A stretch of 21,437 bases of DNA, taken from the NCBI GenBank assembly GCA_035403465.1, contig DAONFG010000047.1:1-21437 (forward strand), given 5' to 3'. This DNA comes from JAAYBQ01 sp035403465 (GTDB lineage: Bacteria > Spirochaetota > UBA4802 > UBA5550). A model generated the notes under the pieces. It saw nothing but the letters and a program-made list of their open reading frames with translations, was not told the DNA's origin and ran no database searches. Below, one piece after another: positions 12,883-20,752 of this stretch. The stretch's first letter is position 1, and every line of letters starts with the position of its first letter. Position numbers and translations under genes: made by a program.

Positions 12883-14188
12883 TAACCATACGTTCAGGCT
12901 GGCCTGTTGCATCTATAACAGAGAACCAGAACCTGCTGTTCGGGTTGATCTTCCTGCGTTTTGAAATCGCGAGTTCAATCGGCACATGCGTATAGTTGTT
13001 ATTCCACTGCCCTATTACAAGGTCAGTCTTCCCTGCCATACCCGCATGGACAGCGTACTGGCCAAGCTGTGCGCAGTATATTGAATCATTCGGTACGGGC
13101 GGCGCGCTCCTTATTATGTAGCTCGGGTCTATATATTTCAGGGTAATTTCAATCTTTTTTGCCTTAAAGTACTGCTCAATTTTCTCCTTGAGGAATATTC
13201 CAATATCCTTGTGCTTTATGTTCCCGGATGCGTCCTTTTCCACACCATTAACATCCTTATCCATGAGGTCCTGGCCCGCACCCTCTGCAACACAGATAAC
13301 AGCATGCTGCCTGTCTGCGAGTCTCTTCTCCAGGTGCTGCAGGAGTCCGTTCCCGCCATCAAGCTCAAACTGAACTTCAGGTACAAGGACAAAGTTAACG
13401 TCATTCATCGCAAGAGTTGCATTTGCCGCAATGAATCCCGAGTCACGTCCCATGAGCTTAACCAGCCCTATGCCGTTAAACGCGCCCTTTGCCTCTACAT
13501 GTGCAGATGAGATGGATTTAACAGCTTCAGAAAACGCAGTCTCAAAACCGAACGATCTCTGGATGTGGCTTATATCATTGTCTATTGTTTTCGGCACACC
13601 TACAACTGCAAGGTCAAGACCGCGCTTCGTCGCCATGTCGGCAATCGTGTGTGCACCTTTAAGTGTGCCGTCTCCGCCGATTGTATAGAGTATATTGATT
13701 TTTAACCGCTCAAGAGTATCCACAAGGATATCCATGTTATCTGTACCGCCGCGGGATGAACCGAGTATTGTGCCTCCATCCATGTGAATAGTCTGTACAG
13801 CCAAAGGATCAAGCTGGATAGGATCATATCCCTTTGCAGGGTTGAGCCCGTTGTATCCGTACCTGATACCAAGTATATTTCTTGAATTGTACCTGTACCA
13901 TGATTCCATTACAATTGACCTTATGACAGAATTAAGCCCGGGGCATAATCCCCCGCAGGTAACCACGGCAGACTTTACTTTTTCCGGATTAAAGTGCAGG
14001 AACTCCCTTGGACCTGCAAGTTCAAATGTGTCTTCAAGGTGCATATCAGCGGGGATGCCTTTGTCGATCATTACATTATATATCATCCGCTTATCATCTC
14101 TTACAAAATTCATGTCATTAAGATGGAACTTGTCAAGCAGCGGTGATTTTACAGATTTCCCTTCAAGGTTTTTTATGGTAAAGCTCAT
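12875..14188 (-). CDS. pfkA: 6-phosphofructokinase, probably ATP-dependent
   Basis: The 437-aa enzyme phosphorylates fructose 6-phosphate in glycolysis. Motifs are CGGLCPGLN (phosphoryl donor site), GGDGT at 171-175, PKTIDND at 199-205 with the catalytic Asp203, MGRDSGFIA from 246, and PEVQFELDGG. Glycine in GGDG indicates ATP use; pyrophosphate enzymes usually have GGDD. Lysine in PKTIDN is otherwise typical of pyrophosphate enzymes. The combination occurs in the ATP-dependent enzymes of trypanosomatids and related bacterial sequences, so ATP is favoured but not certain. The N-terminal extension of about 70 residues is also typical of that group. AAGGAG precedes the ATG. It lies 15 bp after the TerB-like gene and overlaps the photolyase. 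Confidence 0.93.
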   Translation of the reverse strand: MSFTIKNLEGKSVKSPLLDKFHLNDMNFVRDDKRMIYNVMIDKGIPADMHLEDTFELAGPREFLHFNPEKVKSAVVTCGGLCPGLNSVIRSIVMESWYRYNSRNILGIRYGYNGLNPAKGYDPIQLDPLAVQTIHMDGGTILGSSRGGTDNMDILVDTLERLKINILYTIGGDGTLKGAHTIADMATKRGLDLAVVGVPKTIDNDISHIQRSFGFETAFSEAVKSISSAHVEAKGAFNGIGLVKLMGRDSGFIAANATLAMNDVNFVLVPEVQFELDGGNGLLQHLEKRLADRQHAVICVAEGAGQDLMDKDVNGVEKDASGNIKHKDIGIFLKEKIEQYFKAKKIEITLKYIDPSYIIRSAPPVPNDSIYCAQLGQYAVHAGMAGKTDLVIGQWNNNYTHVPIELAISKRRKINPNSRFWFSVIDATGQPERMVND

Positions 14189-14203
14189 CGGACTTCTCCT
14201 TAA

Positions 14204-14566
14204 TCAGCATTTTTTCATAACGTTTTTCAGATCGATACCCCATGCGTCAGCAGCATATACAAGAATATCTATTTCATCATGAGTAATACAGCCGTCTGTC
14301 CTTGAGAGCTGTATACTGTACTGAATAATCTTTTTTTTATTCTTCGGGGTTGCCAGTGCATCAATTTTTTTGTGAAGATCTTCTTCTGATGTTATTTCGC
14401 TGTCAACCTCATTAAAGAGTTCCTCGTAATCATCAATACCTATTTCATCTGCAATTTCATTCATCCTGCTGATCTCATCGTCAGTTATTATACCGTCCGA
14501 GCTGATAACATATCTGCATATTGCAATCAGAACCTTTTTTTCGTCCCTTGTCATTGTTGCCGGCAT
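14204..14566 (-). CDS. TerB-like helical protein
   Basis: The 120-aa acidic, all-helical protein has two similar halves, each with a D-G-x-I-T-xx-E motif (SSDGIITDDEISRM and RTDGCITHDEIDIL). This is the pattern of the TerB/DjlA-like domain, which is thought to bind metal through such acidic residues. Tellurite resistance itself is not implied; single TerB-domain proteins occur widely with unknown roles. AGGAGG lies seven bases before the ATG at 14566, one of the strongest ribosome sites in the window. It heads a leftward set with phosphofructokinase (15-bp gap) and photolyase, so it may be co-expressed with them. Confidence 0.8.
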   Translation of the reverse strand: MPATMTRDEKKVLIAICRYVISSDGIITDDEISRMNEIADEIGIDDYEELFNEVDSEITSEEDLHKKIDALATPKNKKKIIQYSIQLSRTDGCITHDEIDILVYAADAWGIDLKNVMKKC

Positions 14567-14594
14567 AAAAATCCTCCTGATGATTTATCTATGA

Positions 14595-14622
14595 AATATA
14601 ACAACAAAGATGAATAATCCAA
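14595..14622 (-). promoter_or_regulatory. Probable promoter for the TerB-pfk-phr operon
   Basis: On the minus strand, TTGGAT (14617-14622) and TATATT (14595-14600) are separated by 16 bp, about 30 bp before the start of the TerB-like gene and downstream of the terminator of the preceding gene. Confidence 0.4.
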
Positions 14623-14702
14623 AATTTTTACCGGATTGTATGCTGTTAATTATATGACGCCTGATTTTACCACGCGGCGGCGGGAGTATTATGTTGCAAA
14701 TT

Positions 14703-14728
14703 AAAAAAGCCCCTTCCGGGGCTTTTTT
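14703..14728. terminator. Bidirectional rho-independent terminator
   Basis: Stem AAAAAAGCCCC (14703-14713) and GGGGCTTTTTT (14718-14728) with a TTCC loop; a T-run follows the stem on either strand. It lies 20 bp beyond the stop of the leftward 84-aa gene and ends its transcript before the TerB operon promoter. Confidence 0.93.
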
Positions 14729-14748
14729 AATGGATCAGCAGAGACTGT

Positions 14749-15003
14749 TTACTCTGTCGGAACACTGAAAAATTGAATCGGCTCGACACCGTATACATTC
14801 ACGAAATCCTTTCTGATCGGACATACTTTACAGCCTGTCCACATTGTAGCCTTAGCCGCTTTGTTAACCACCTTGTTAACCATACCGTCCAGGTCCATGA
14901 AATGCATATAACCTTTATCATCCATCGTGAATGTGGAAAAGTTGATTTTACACTCGGCACACTGCTTAGTGTTCTCTTTTGCTCTCCAGTTTACAAAAGC
15001 CAT
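14749..15003 (-). CDS. Small four-cysteine protein, possibly zinc-binding (84 aa)
   Basis: The family is not recognised. The 84-aa soluble protein has CAEC at 15-18 and CKVC at 58-61. The spacing, with a folded segment of about 40 residues between, would suit one zinc site or an iron-sulphur site. A strong ribosome site (GGGAGGA) precedes the ATG at 15003, and a terminator lies just after the stop, so it is a real, well-expressed monocistronic gene. Residues 35-57 look helical (VNKVVNKAAKATMWTG). The middle resembles no DNA-binding fold I know. Confidence 0.8.
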   Translation of the reverse strand: MAFVNWRAKENTKQCAECKINFSTFTMDDKGYMHFMDLDGMVNKVVNKAAKATMWTGCKVCPIRKDFVNVYGVEPIQFFSVPTE

Positions 15004-15082
15004 CGTCTTCCTCCCGGAATAAAATTTATTTTATAAGCAATCCTTAGTATAATTATATTATAAAAGGAATTTTATACAGAAA

Positions 15083-15094
15083 ACAACATGTTGT
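15083..15094. promoter_or_regulatory. 12-bp perfect palindrome upstream of the four-cysteine gene
   Basis: ACAACATGTTGT is perfectly self-complementary and sits about 80 bp upstream of the 84-aa gene start, next to a possible promoter on the minus strand (TTGTTT, 18 bp, TATAAT). It is a candidate operator. Confidence 0.35.
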
Positions 15095-15103
15095 ATATAA
15101 TTG

Positions 15104-15562
15104 TCAAAGGTGTTTGTATAAAAAAAAATTGACCCCCCTTGCAACAAAATAGGCTCCTGCCATCAGGAAGAATGGAACGGTACCGAAAAACACCGCAATT
15201 TCCAGCCTGCTTACAACCGATGCATGAAGAACCTTTTTACCGAAAAAATTTACATGGTAATTGCTCGGGTCTTTCATCCTGCGGTATATTCTTTTAAAAA
15301 CGCCTATTTTTATAATAATAGTAATTACGAGTATAATACCTGACATCAGCCATACAAGAAACCTGATATCGACCTCTTTGGCCATCTCGGGCTTCAGGAA
15401 GATAAGGACTATACAGGCACCTGCCAATGCGATATTGGTAAATGTTGTTGTTATGTATGTTTTTAAAGACCGGTTGCTCTTTTTTGTCACATATGCCGCA
15501 AGGGCAAAGATATGAACAAGGAACGACACAAAAAAAGCTAAAAGTAGACCTGATATTATCAT
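15104..15562 (-). CDS. Unrecognised four-helix membrane protein (152 aa)
   Basis: The protein has four predicted membrane helices at about residues 2-24, 38-58, 68-87 and 122-142. A cytoplasmic-looking basic loop between helices three and four (FKRIYRRMKD) is followed by SNYHVNFFGKKVLH. No catalytic motif or known family was recognised. The ATG at 15562 has only a weak AAAAGAAA ribosome site. A good promoter and an inverted repeat precede it, so it is probably transcribed alone and regulated. Its stop overlaps a TTGACA that could serve the next gene. Confidence 0.75.
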   Translation of the reverse strand: MIISGLLLAFFVSFLVHIFALAAYVTKKSNRSLKTYITTTFTNIALAGACIVLIFLKPEMAKEVDIRFLVWLMSGIILVITIIIKIGVFKRIYRRMKDPSNYHVNFFGKKVLHASVVSRLEIAVFFGTVPFFLMAGAYFVARGVNFFLYKHL

Positions 15563-15619
15563 TCAATTTCTTTTAATTTAAATTCTTTGGCTCAATAAAA
15601 ACGAGACACAATTCAATAA

Positions 15620-15675
15620 ATGTTCATTATATTTATGAACATATGAAAGATAACGATTATAAGTGTTGAAGTCAA
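15620..15675 (-). promoter_or_regulatory. Promoter with operator-like inverted repeat
   Basis: On the minus strand, TTGACT (15670-15675), a 17-bp spacer and TATCTT (15647-15652) form a promoter for the 152-aa membrane protein gene. Just downstream, where transcription should begin, ATGTTCAT (15635-15642 on the minus strand) and ATGAACAT (15620-15627) form an 8-bp perfect inverted repeat with a 7-base gap. It is well placed for a repressor to block initiation. Confidence 0.5.
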
Positions 15676-15747
15676 GTTAAAAATGTCAGCACGGCGGGGC
15701 TTAGAGAAGTTTTTTTCTAAAAATCCTGTACATCGTTAAGATAAATG

Positions 15748-16770
15748 TTAATTATTTGGATCAAGCCTTGATTTTAATTTTGCGAATCCTCTTTTGGCTT
15801 CGATTTTCACATTTGTATTTGTGTCATCCATGGCCATTTTTAGCGCATTTAAGGCTCTTTCGTTTCTGTATTTCATAATAGTTTTAATTGCCTCGATTCT
15901 GATATCATAGTACTTATCATTGAGCATTTCTATCAGAACGCTTAATGAAGAGGGATCATGGAGCTGCCCGATCGATTTGACAGCCTCCATACGGATATTT
16001 TTATAATCATCGTGGCACGCCTTATGGAGAAGCGGCAGACCAAGGTATCTTTTCTGTTTACCGATATTGATAACAGTATCCTGCCTCTTTGCCACACCTT
16101 CGTTCATTGATTTAACCATCAGCATGAATGGTGCATCTTTAAGCGCATTTAACGCCTTGTCAGTTCCCAGTTTCCTCAGGGATGCCTCCGCTGCTCTCCG
16201 CACCTCGGGATTTGAATCCGTCAATGCGCCTATAAGTTCATCAGTGCCCAGAGGGTTGCCAGTCAGACCAAGGGCTGTAACAGCATCAAGCCTTACCCTT
16301 ATGCTCGGGTGGTTGACAAATTCCAGGAGATAAAACGCCATAGTCTCGATGCCCATCTCGCCTATAGTTTTTATGGCCTCGCCCTGTACGGGAACCTTCT
16401 TGTCTTTTAGTGCAAGTGCAAGAATCTGGGTTATCTTATCATTATCCCACTTGTAGTAATGCGGAAGGATGCGCAATACTTCTATCTGCTCTGCAAGTGA
16501 ACCGGAAGTTATTATTTCAAACAGGTAGTCAATTACAGCAAGGTCACTATAACGGGCGAACATCATTGCAGCCCTGTTCCTGACCCTGACATTTTTATCT
16601 TTAAGCAGAAATCTCATTTTTTCAGCAGATTCGGGATCCTTTTCAAATAACTTGAAAAGCGCCATCATGCTGTCGATTCTAACCTGGTAGTTTCTGTGTT
16701 TGAGCAGACGGAAAAGTTTTTCTTTATCCCCGGCAATCGCAAATTTTTCAACATTCGGCCTAAAAAACAT
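15748..16770 (-). CDS. HEAT-repeat protein
   Basis: The 340-aa product is built almost wholly of HEAT/PBS-lyase-type helical repeats of about 31-35 residues. Recurrent units read VRIDSMMALFKL, VRVRNRAAMMFAR, VPVQGEAIKTIGEMG, IRVRLDAVTALGLTG, PEVRRAAEASLRKLG, KNIRMEAVKSIGQLH, YDIRIEAIKTIMKYR and TNVKIEAKRGFAKLK. Such solenoids are protein-interaction scaffolds; the partner is unknown. There is no signal peptide or membrane helix, so it is probably cytoplasmic. GAGGATG lies upstream of the ATG at 16770, and a good promoter lies about 140 bp upstream. It diverges from the rightward cluster of unknown genes. Confidence 0.92.
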   Translation of the reverse strand: MFFRPNVEKFAIAGDKEKLFRLLKHRNYQVRIDSMMALFKLFEKDPESAEKMRFLLKDKNVRVRNRAAMMFARYSDLAVIDYLFEIITSGSLAEQIEVLRILPHYYKWDNDKITQILALALKDKKVPVQGEAIKTIGEMGIETMAFYLLEFVNHPSIRVRLDAVTALGLTGNPLGTDELIGALTDSNPEVRRAAEASLRKLGTDKALNALKDAPFMLMVKSMNEGVAKRQDTVINIGKQKRYLGLPLLHKACHDDYKNIRMEAVKSIGQLHDPSSLSVLIEMLNDKYYDIRIEAIKTIMKYRNERALNALKMAMDDTNTNVKIEAKRGFAKLKSRLDPNN

Positions 16771-16910
16771 AAATAAACATCCTCTTGAATGGAATAAGAA
16801 ATGAATAAAACCGGTAAATCATAATAAAAATTGCTTGATTATGAAATCACCGTTCAACTAAAATCAGTTAACGTAAATATTTTGTCTGAAAAAAATTTTG
16901 CATATGAAAT

Positions 16911-16939
16911 ACAATAAGTTGCCGGAGAGATAATGTCAA
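16911..16939 (-). promoter_or_regulatory. Promoter of the HEAT-repeat gene
   Basis: On the minus strand, TTGACA (16934-16939) is separated by 17 bp from TATTGT (16911-16916). This gives a leader of roughly 135 bases before the ATG at 16770. The spacer starts one arm of a 7-bp inverted repeat (TTGCCGG 16919-16925, CCGGCAA 16968-16974) that may be an operator shared with the divergent cluster. Confidence 0.55.
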
Positions 16940-17027
16940 GCTGTATTATCTTTCTGTTTCACTTATACCGGCAAAACATTTTAATTTAAAATATATACAA
17001 TAATTATATTTTGCAAAGAGGTGATAA

Positions 17028-17243
17028 ATGGATCTCATCAAGGAAATAAAATTGTATGATGCAGATTCACTTGAGTATTCAGGCTCAATGATCGTAAATG
17101 GCAGGGACTGGAAATATGAGGGAGTGAAAGATGAACACCTTATACAGGTAACAACCGGCATGCCGCTTAAAGCGGTACTGTCATGTCTGATTTCATTTAA
17201 TTTTGTGTATGATGAAATCGAAGCCGGGCAAAATAATCAATGA
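17028..17243 (+). CDS. Unrecognised small acidic protein (71 aa)
   Basis: The family is unknown. The 71-aa soluble protein starts at an ATG preceded by AAAGAGGTG, a strong ribosome site. The first half looks like beta-strands (KLYDADSLEYSGSMIVNG), the second like helix and strand (MPLKAVLSCLISFNFVYDEIEAG). Its stop overlaps the next start as ATGA, so it is translationally coupled to the 274-aa gene and likely functions with it. Confidence 0.75.
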   Translation: MDLIKEIKLYDADSLEYSGSMIVNGRDWKYEGVKDEHLIQVTTGMPLKAVLSCLISFNFVYDEIEAGQNNQ

Positions 17244-18064
17244 CATCTCCTGATGACTTTGACTTTGATCCGATAGGGGATACTTTTGACAATGATGATT
17301 TTTTCCTCGAGAACGAAGAGAAGAACACTAAACCCGTAAACCCCGAAGAGGAACAGGCTCCCTCCGGGGGCAGACGGTCATCTGCAGACTTCGAACCGGA
17401 CATGGACCTTCTGCTGATCAGCGCGCAAACCCCTATGATAATCGAAGGAATGAAGCTGATCTCGAATCATGATTTCAGATCAAGAAATGTAGTCATATTC
17501 TCCGAAGCAATTAAAGGAATTGAACTTTACATGAAAATACTCCAGAGGAATCCCGGGAACTTCAGAAAGGTCTCTTCGATGATGTCAACAGACCCGGACT
17601 TCTGCGACCTCCTGAAAATAACTTCAAATCTTTACAGGAACCTTTTCGACGAACTCCCTTCAACAGATTCGAACAAGCTCAAATCATTCGAACTCGTGAA
17701 GGATCACCTTGATACTGCACTGAAAAAAAGCCTGATATCATCATCACTTGTCAGCATAAAAAAATACTTTCTCCTGACCGGCGACCCGGACACATTAAAG
17801 ATTGATGCAGCCGTCAATGCTAATCCCGACAAGACAAGATCTGAGTTTGCAGGTTACGGCAGACATGTCAATTTTGCGCGTGAACTGATAAAATCAGGAA
17901 ACTTTGAGATCAACAAAGGGATGAAAGGCAAGGAGATGAATGTCTTTATAGTGCGGGCGACAATGCTTCTTATCTATTACTATACAAAAACCGGTGAAAC
18001 CCAGTACGCATCATATTACCAGAGACTTAATGATAACTTTAAAAAATATTTTGTAATACGATAA
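17240..18064 (+). CDS. Unrecognised soluble helical protein with acidic N-terminus (274 aa)
   Basis: I do not recognise a family. The first 55 residues are very acidic and probably disordered (DDFDFDPIGDTFDNDDFF). The rest, from about residue 57, looks all-helical, with segments such as LLLISAQTPMIIEGMKL, KGIELYMKILQRN and VRATMLLIYYYTKTG near the end. There is no signal peptide, clear membrane helix or catalytic signature. It is coupled upstream by the ATGA overlap and downstream by a one-base gap, so it is the middle of a three-gene set with a membrane protein; the acidic tail may bind a partner of the set. Confidence 0.8.
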   Translation: MTSPDDFDFDPIGDTFDNDDFFLENEEKNTKPVNPEEEQAPSGGRRSSADFEPDMDLLLISAQTPMIIEGMKLISNHDFRSRNVVIFSEAIKGIELYMKILQRNPGNFRKVSSMMSTDPDFCDLLKITSNLYRNLFDELPSTDSNKLKSFELVKDHLDTALKKSLISSSLVSIKKYFLLTGDPDTLKIDAAVNANPDKTRSEFAGYGRHVNFARELIKSGNFEINKGMKGKEMNVFIVRATMLLIYYYTKTGETQYASYYQRLNDNFKKYFVIR

Positions 18065-18065
18065 T

Positions 18066-18824
18066 ATGAAATTTTTAGATAACGACCGCAACTGGTATAT
18101 TATGGCAGCACTGGCCCTGATAATAACCTCTGCATCCATATATTATACACAGCTATTTTTTTTCCACAGGCCCGGTGAAACATATTTCTACATGATGCAG
18201 GACCTGGCGTTTGTTCCTGTCCAGGTACTTATAGTTACAATATTTCTGGACAGGCTGCTCAAACGCCATGAAAAGAAAATCCTTACAAAAAAAATATTCG
18301 TTGGCATCGGTATATTCTTCAGCGAAACAGGCAACAACCTGCTTAAACTCCTTTTTGATATAACAGTGAACAGGGAGATCCTTACGCCAATTTTCAGCAT
18401 AAAGCCGGTGTGGGACGAAGCAGATTTCAGGACTGCCGGACAAAAAGCAGCTCAACTCAGTATTGAACTTAAGCATGAAACAGATGTTCTTGTAGAAATG
18501 AAGAACTTTCTTAACACTAACCGCAGGTTTATTCTGGGAATGATGGAAAACGCCAACCTTGCAGAACATGACCGGTTTACAGACATGCTGCTCGCTTTAT
18601 CGCACCTCTCGGATGAGCTCCGGATGCGCGACGACCTTGCATCGCTCCCCGCGTCTGACTTTAAACACATTTCAAAGGATATTTCACGGGTGTATAACAG
18701 CATTCTTGTACTCTGGCTGTCATACCTTTTTCATATTAAAAGCGAGTACCCCTTTCTCTACTCGCTTGCCATACGATCAAATCCATTTGATTCTTCCGCA
18801 ACTGTCATCATAAATGAAAACTGA
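18066..18824 (+). CDS. Unrecognised two-helix membrane protein (252 aa)
   Basis: The N-terminus holds two membrane helices (about residues 11-31 and 44-62) separated by FFHRPGETYFYMM. A basic cytoplasmic border (RLLKRHEKKILTKK) and a soluble, probably helical domain of about 170 residues follow. I see no known catalytic motif. The ATG follows the previous stop by one base with no ribosome site of its own, implying coupled translation. The layout, two N-terminal helices then a cytoplasmic helical domain, would suit a membrane anchor or effector for the two soluble proteins encoded before it. Confidence 0.8.
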   Translation: MKFLDNDRNWYIMAALALIITSASIYYTQLFFFHRPGETYFYMMQDLAFVPVQVLIVTIFLDRLLKRHEKKILTKKIFVGIGIFFSETGNNLLKLLFDITVNREILTPIFSIKPVWDEADFRTAGQKAAQLSIELKHETDVLVEMKNFLNTNRRFILGMMENANLAEHDRFTDMLLALSHLSDELRMRDDLASLPASDFKHISKDISRVYNSILVLWLSYLFHIKSEYPFLYSLAIRSNPFDSSATVIINEN

Positions 18825-18884
18825 GGAATCATTCCTTAAACCGGTGACCGACTACCATGCTACAGGACTGAACATTACGATCTG

Positions 18885-19580
18885 ATGGAAAAGAAAAAAC
18901 GCATACTTATAATAACCGATTCGATATCGATTCCCCGTCCGGGAATCCCGTACGAAGACACATGGATCTTCCATTTTAAAAATGAATTTTCTCACTGCGA
19001 CATCATAGACAGGCCCATGCGCGGGGCTACAACTGCACGGCTTGTAACTGAAGGCGGAGGCGGTGCAGACCTGCTTGAATTCTACACACCGGACATTGTA
19101 ATTATACAGATGGGACTCGAGGAATGTGCTCCAAGACTTTTTAAAAAAACGGGCTTTGAACATTTTTTCATGCACAGCATCCTTCCGAAGAGGTTCCTGA
19201 ACAGGTATATTTCATTTATTAAAAAGAGAAGGGTGCGCATGCCGGACTGTACCGAGATTGATCATTCAGTTACAGAAAACAATATCCGCACATATATTGA
19301 AAGATGCAGAAAGCACGGGACAAAAATTGTGTACTTGAAAATACACAGGGCATGCGACTATTACAGATCAAAAAGTCCTTTTGTTCAGCAGAATATATCA
19401 GGATTTAACAACATGCTCGAACATTTCGCGGCAGTGTACGACAATGTCACACTTGCAGACCCTGTAAAAGATTTTCATGACATTAACAGGCTCTGCATTG
19501 ACGAACTGCATGTAAATGCAGACGGTCACTTTCTCTACTTCAGTGAAATCTCAGACATTGTCAGAAGAATGCTCACCTGA
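18885..19580 (+). CDS. SGNH/GDSL-hydrolase-like protein
   Basis: The 231-aa product has the block layout of SGNH hydrolases, with changes. Block I is IITDSIS, with Ser13 at the nucleophile position but Thr where Gly is usual. Block II appears as RGATT. Block III, normally GxND, reads IIQMGLEECAP, with no Asn. Block V is DELHVNADGH, with the Asp-x2-His pair of the catalytic site. It may be an esterase or acetylhydrolase with a changed oxyanion hole, or a binding protein derived from one. There is no signal peptide. It follows the three-gene cluster by 60 bp on the same strand and overlaps the methyltransferase gene tail-to-tail by 30 bp. Confidence 0.75.
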   Translation: MEKKKRILIITDSISIPRPGIPYEDTWIFHFKNEFSHCDIIDRPMRGATTARLVTEGGGGADLLEFYTPDIVIIQMGLEECAPRLFKKTGFEHFFMHSILPKRFLNRYISFIKKRRVRMPDCTEIDHSVTENNIRTYIERCRKHGTKIVYLKIHRACDYYRSKSPFVQQNISGFNNMLEHFAAVYDNVTLADPVKDFHDINRLCIDELHVNADGHFLYFSEISDIVRRMLT

Positions 19581-20714
19581 TTTCTTTCTCGGGGGCAGCG
19601 GCCCGAAGTACTGGTAAAGATGAGTTTTAATCTTGCCGTTGTAGAGCTTGCGGTTTTTGGTTGCCTTTTTCCCGAAAAATTTTTCAAAATCATCAAGCGC
19701 TGTCAGAATAAAATATGACCATGTCTCCAGCTTGCCGAAAATTTTCCCCATCTCCCGGTACAGGTTTTCCACCTCGCGCTGTTCACTTAAACGCTCTCCA
19801 TATGGCGGATTGCATATGATACAGCCGTATTCCATCCTGGTACTGAATTCAGACAGCGGCTTCTTCTGGAAAAGCACCATGTCAGATACACCCGCGTTTT
19901 CGGCGTTCTTCACTGCGTACCGGTAAACATCCTTGTTTATATCAGCCGCGTAAATTTCAGGTTTCACTTTTATCACAAGATCCAGGGTTTCCTCCCTGCA
20001 CATGCGCCACAACTCTGCAGGGATTTCAGGCCATGACTCTGCTGCGAAGCTTCTTTTAAAACCGGGTGCAATGTTTGCGGCGATCATCGCAGCTTCAATG
20101 GGGATAGTTCCGGATCCGCAGAACGGATCAGCGAGCATGCGGTCAGGCCTCCACCTGCTCAGGTAGACAAGGGCTGCTGCGAGTGTCTCTTTAAGCGGAG
20201 CTTCACCCTGCTGTGACCTGTACCCCCTGCGGTTAAGTCCGTTCCCGGAAGTATCAAGAGAAAGTGTTGCAATATCATTCAGGATAGATATTTCTATTTT
20301 ATAAACAGGTCCGTCTTCTGTAAAGCGTTCCTGCCTGTATTTTCTTTTCATCCCCTCTACAACAGCTTTCTTGACAATGGACTGGCAGTCAGGCACACTG
20401 TGCAGCTTCGATTTCACAGAACGTCCAACTACATGCATCATGCCGTTTCCGGGTATGATATCCTCCCAGCGCACTGCTTTTGTTCCGTCAAAAAGTTCGT
20501 CCCAATCGGCAGCCCGGAATTCAGCGATTTTAATGTAAATCCTGTCAGCGCATCTAAGCCACAGGTTGCTTTTTATGATTGATATGTAGTCACCCTGGAA
20601 ATTCACACGGCCGTTTTCAACTGATGTTTTATCAAAACCAATTTTTCGCAGTTCATCGACAACTACAGCCTCAATACCGAAAGCACATGTTGCCGTTATA
20701 TCAAAAGGACTCAT
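19551..20714 (-). CDS. THUMP-domain rRNA methyltransferase, RlmL/YpsC family
   Basis: The 387-aa enzyme methylates a guanine in RNA, most likely N2-methylguanosine in 23S rRNA as for the N-terminal half of E. coli RlmL and for YpsC. An N-terminal ferredoxin-like and THUMP region spans about residues 5-160. It is followed by the SAM-binding motif DPFCGSGT at 196-203 and the catalytic NPPYGERL at 302-309. The length fits the stand-alone family, which lacks RlmL's second methyltransferase domain. The exact target base is not decidable from sequence. It lies 38 bp after proB on the same strand and may share its transcript. The last ten codons are also read on the other strand by the SGNH-like gene. 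Confidence 0.92.
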   Translation of the reverse strand: MSPFDITATCAFGIEAVVVDELRKIGFDKTSVENGRVNFQGDYISIIKSNLWLRCADRIYIKIAEFRAADWDELFDGTKAVRWEDIIPGNGMMHVVGRSVKSKLHSVPDCQSIVKKAVVEGMKRKYRQERFTEDGPVYKIEISILNDIATLSLDTSGNGLNRRGYRSQQGEAPLKETLAAALVYLSRWRPDRMLADPFCGSGTIPIEAAMIAANIAPGFKRSFAAESWPEIPAELWRMCREETLDLVIKVKPEIYAADINKDVYRYAVKNAENAGVSDMVLFQKKPLSEFSTRMEYGCIICNPPYGERLSEQREVENLYREMGKIFGKLETWSYFILTALDDFEKFFGKKATKNRKLYNGKIKTHLYQYFGPLPPRKKSGEHSSDNV

Positions 20715-20752
20715 TAATTATTTACCGTTCCCCCGGGCATGCTGTATGAATT

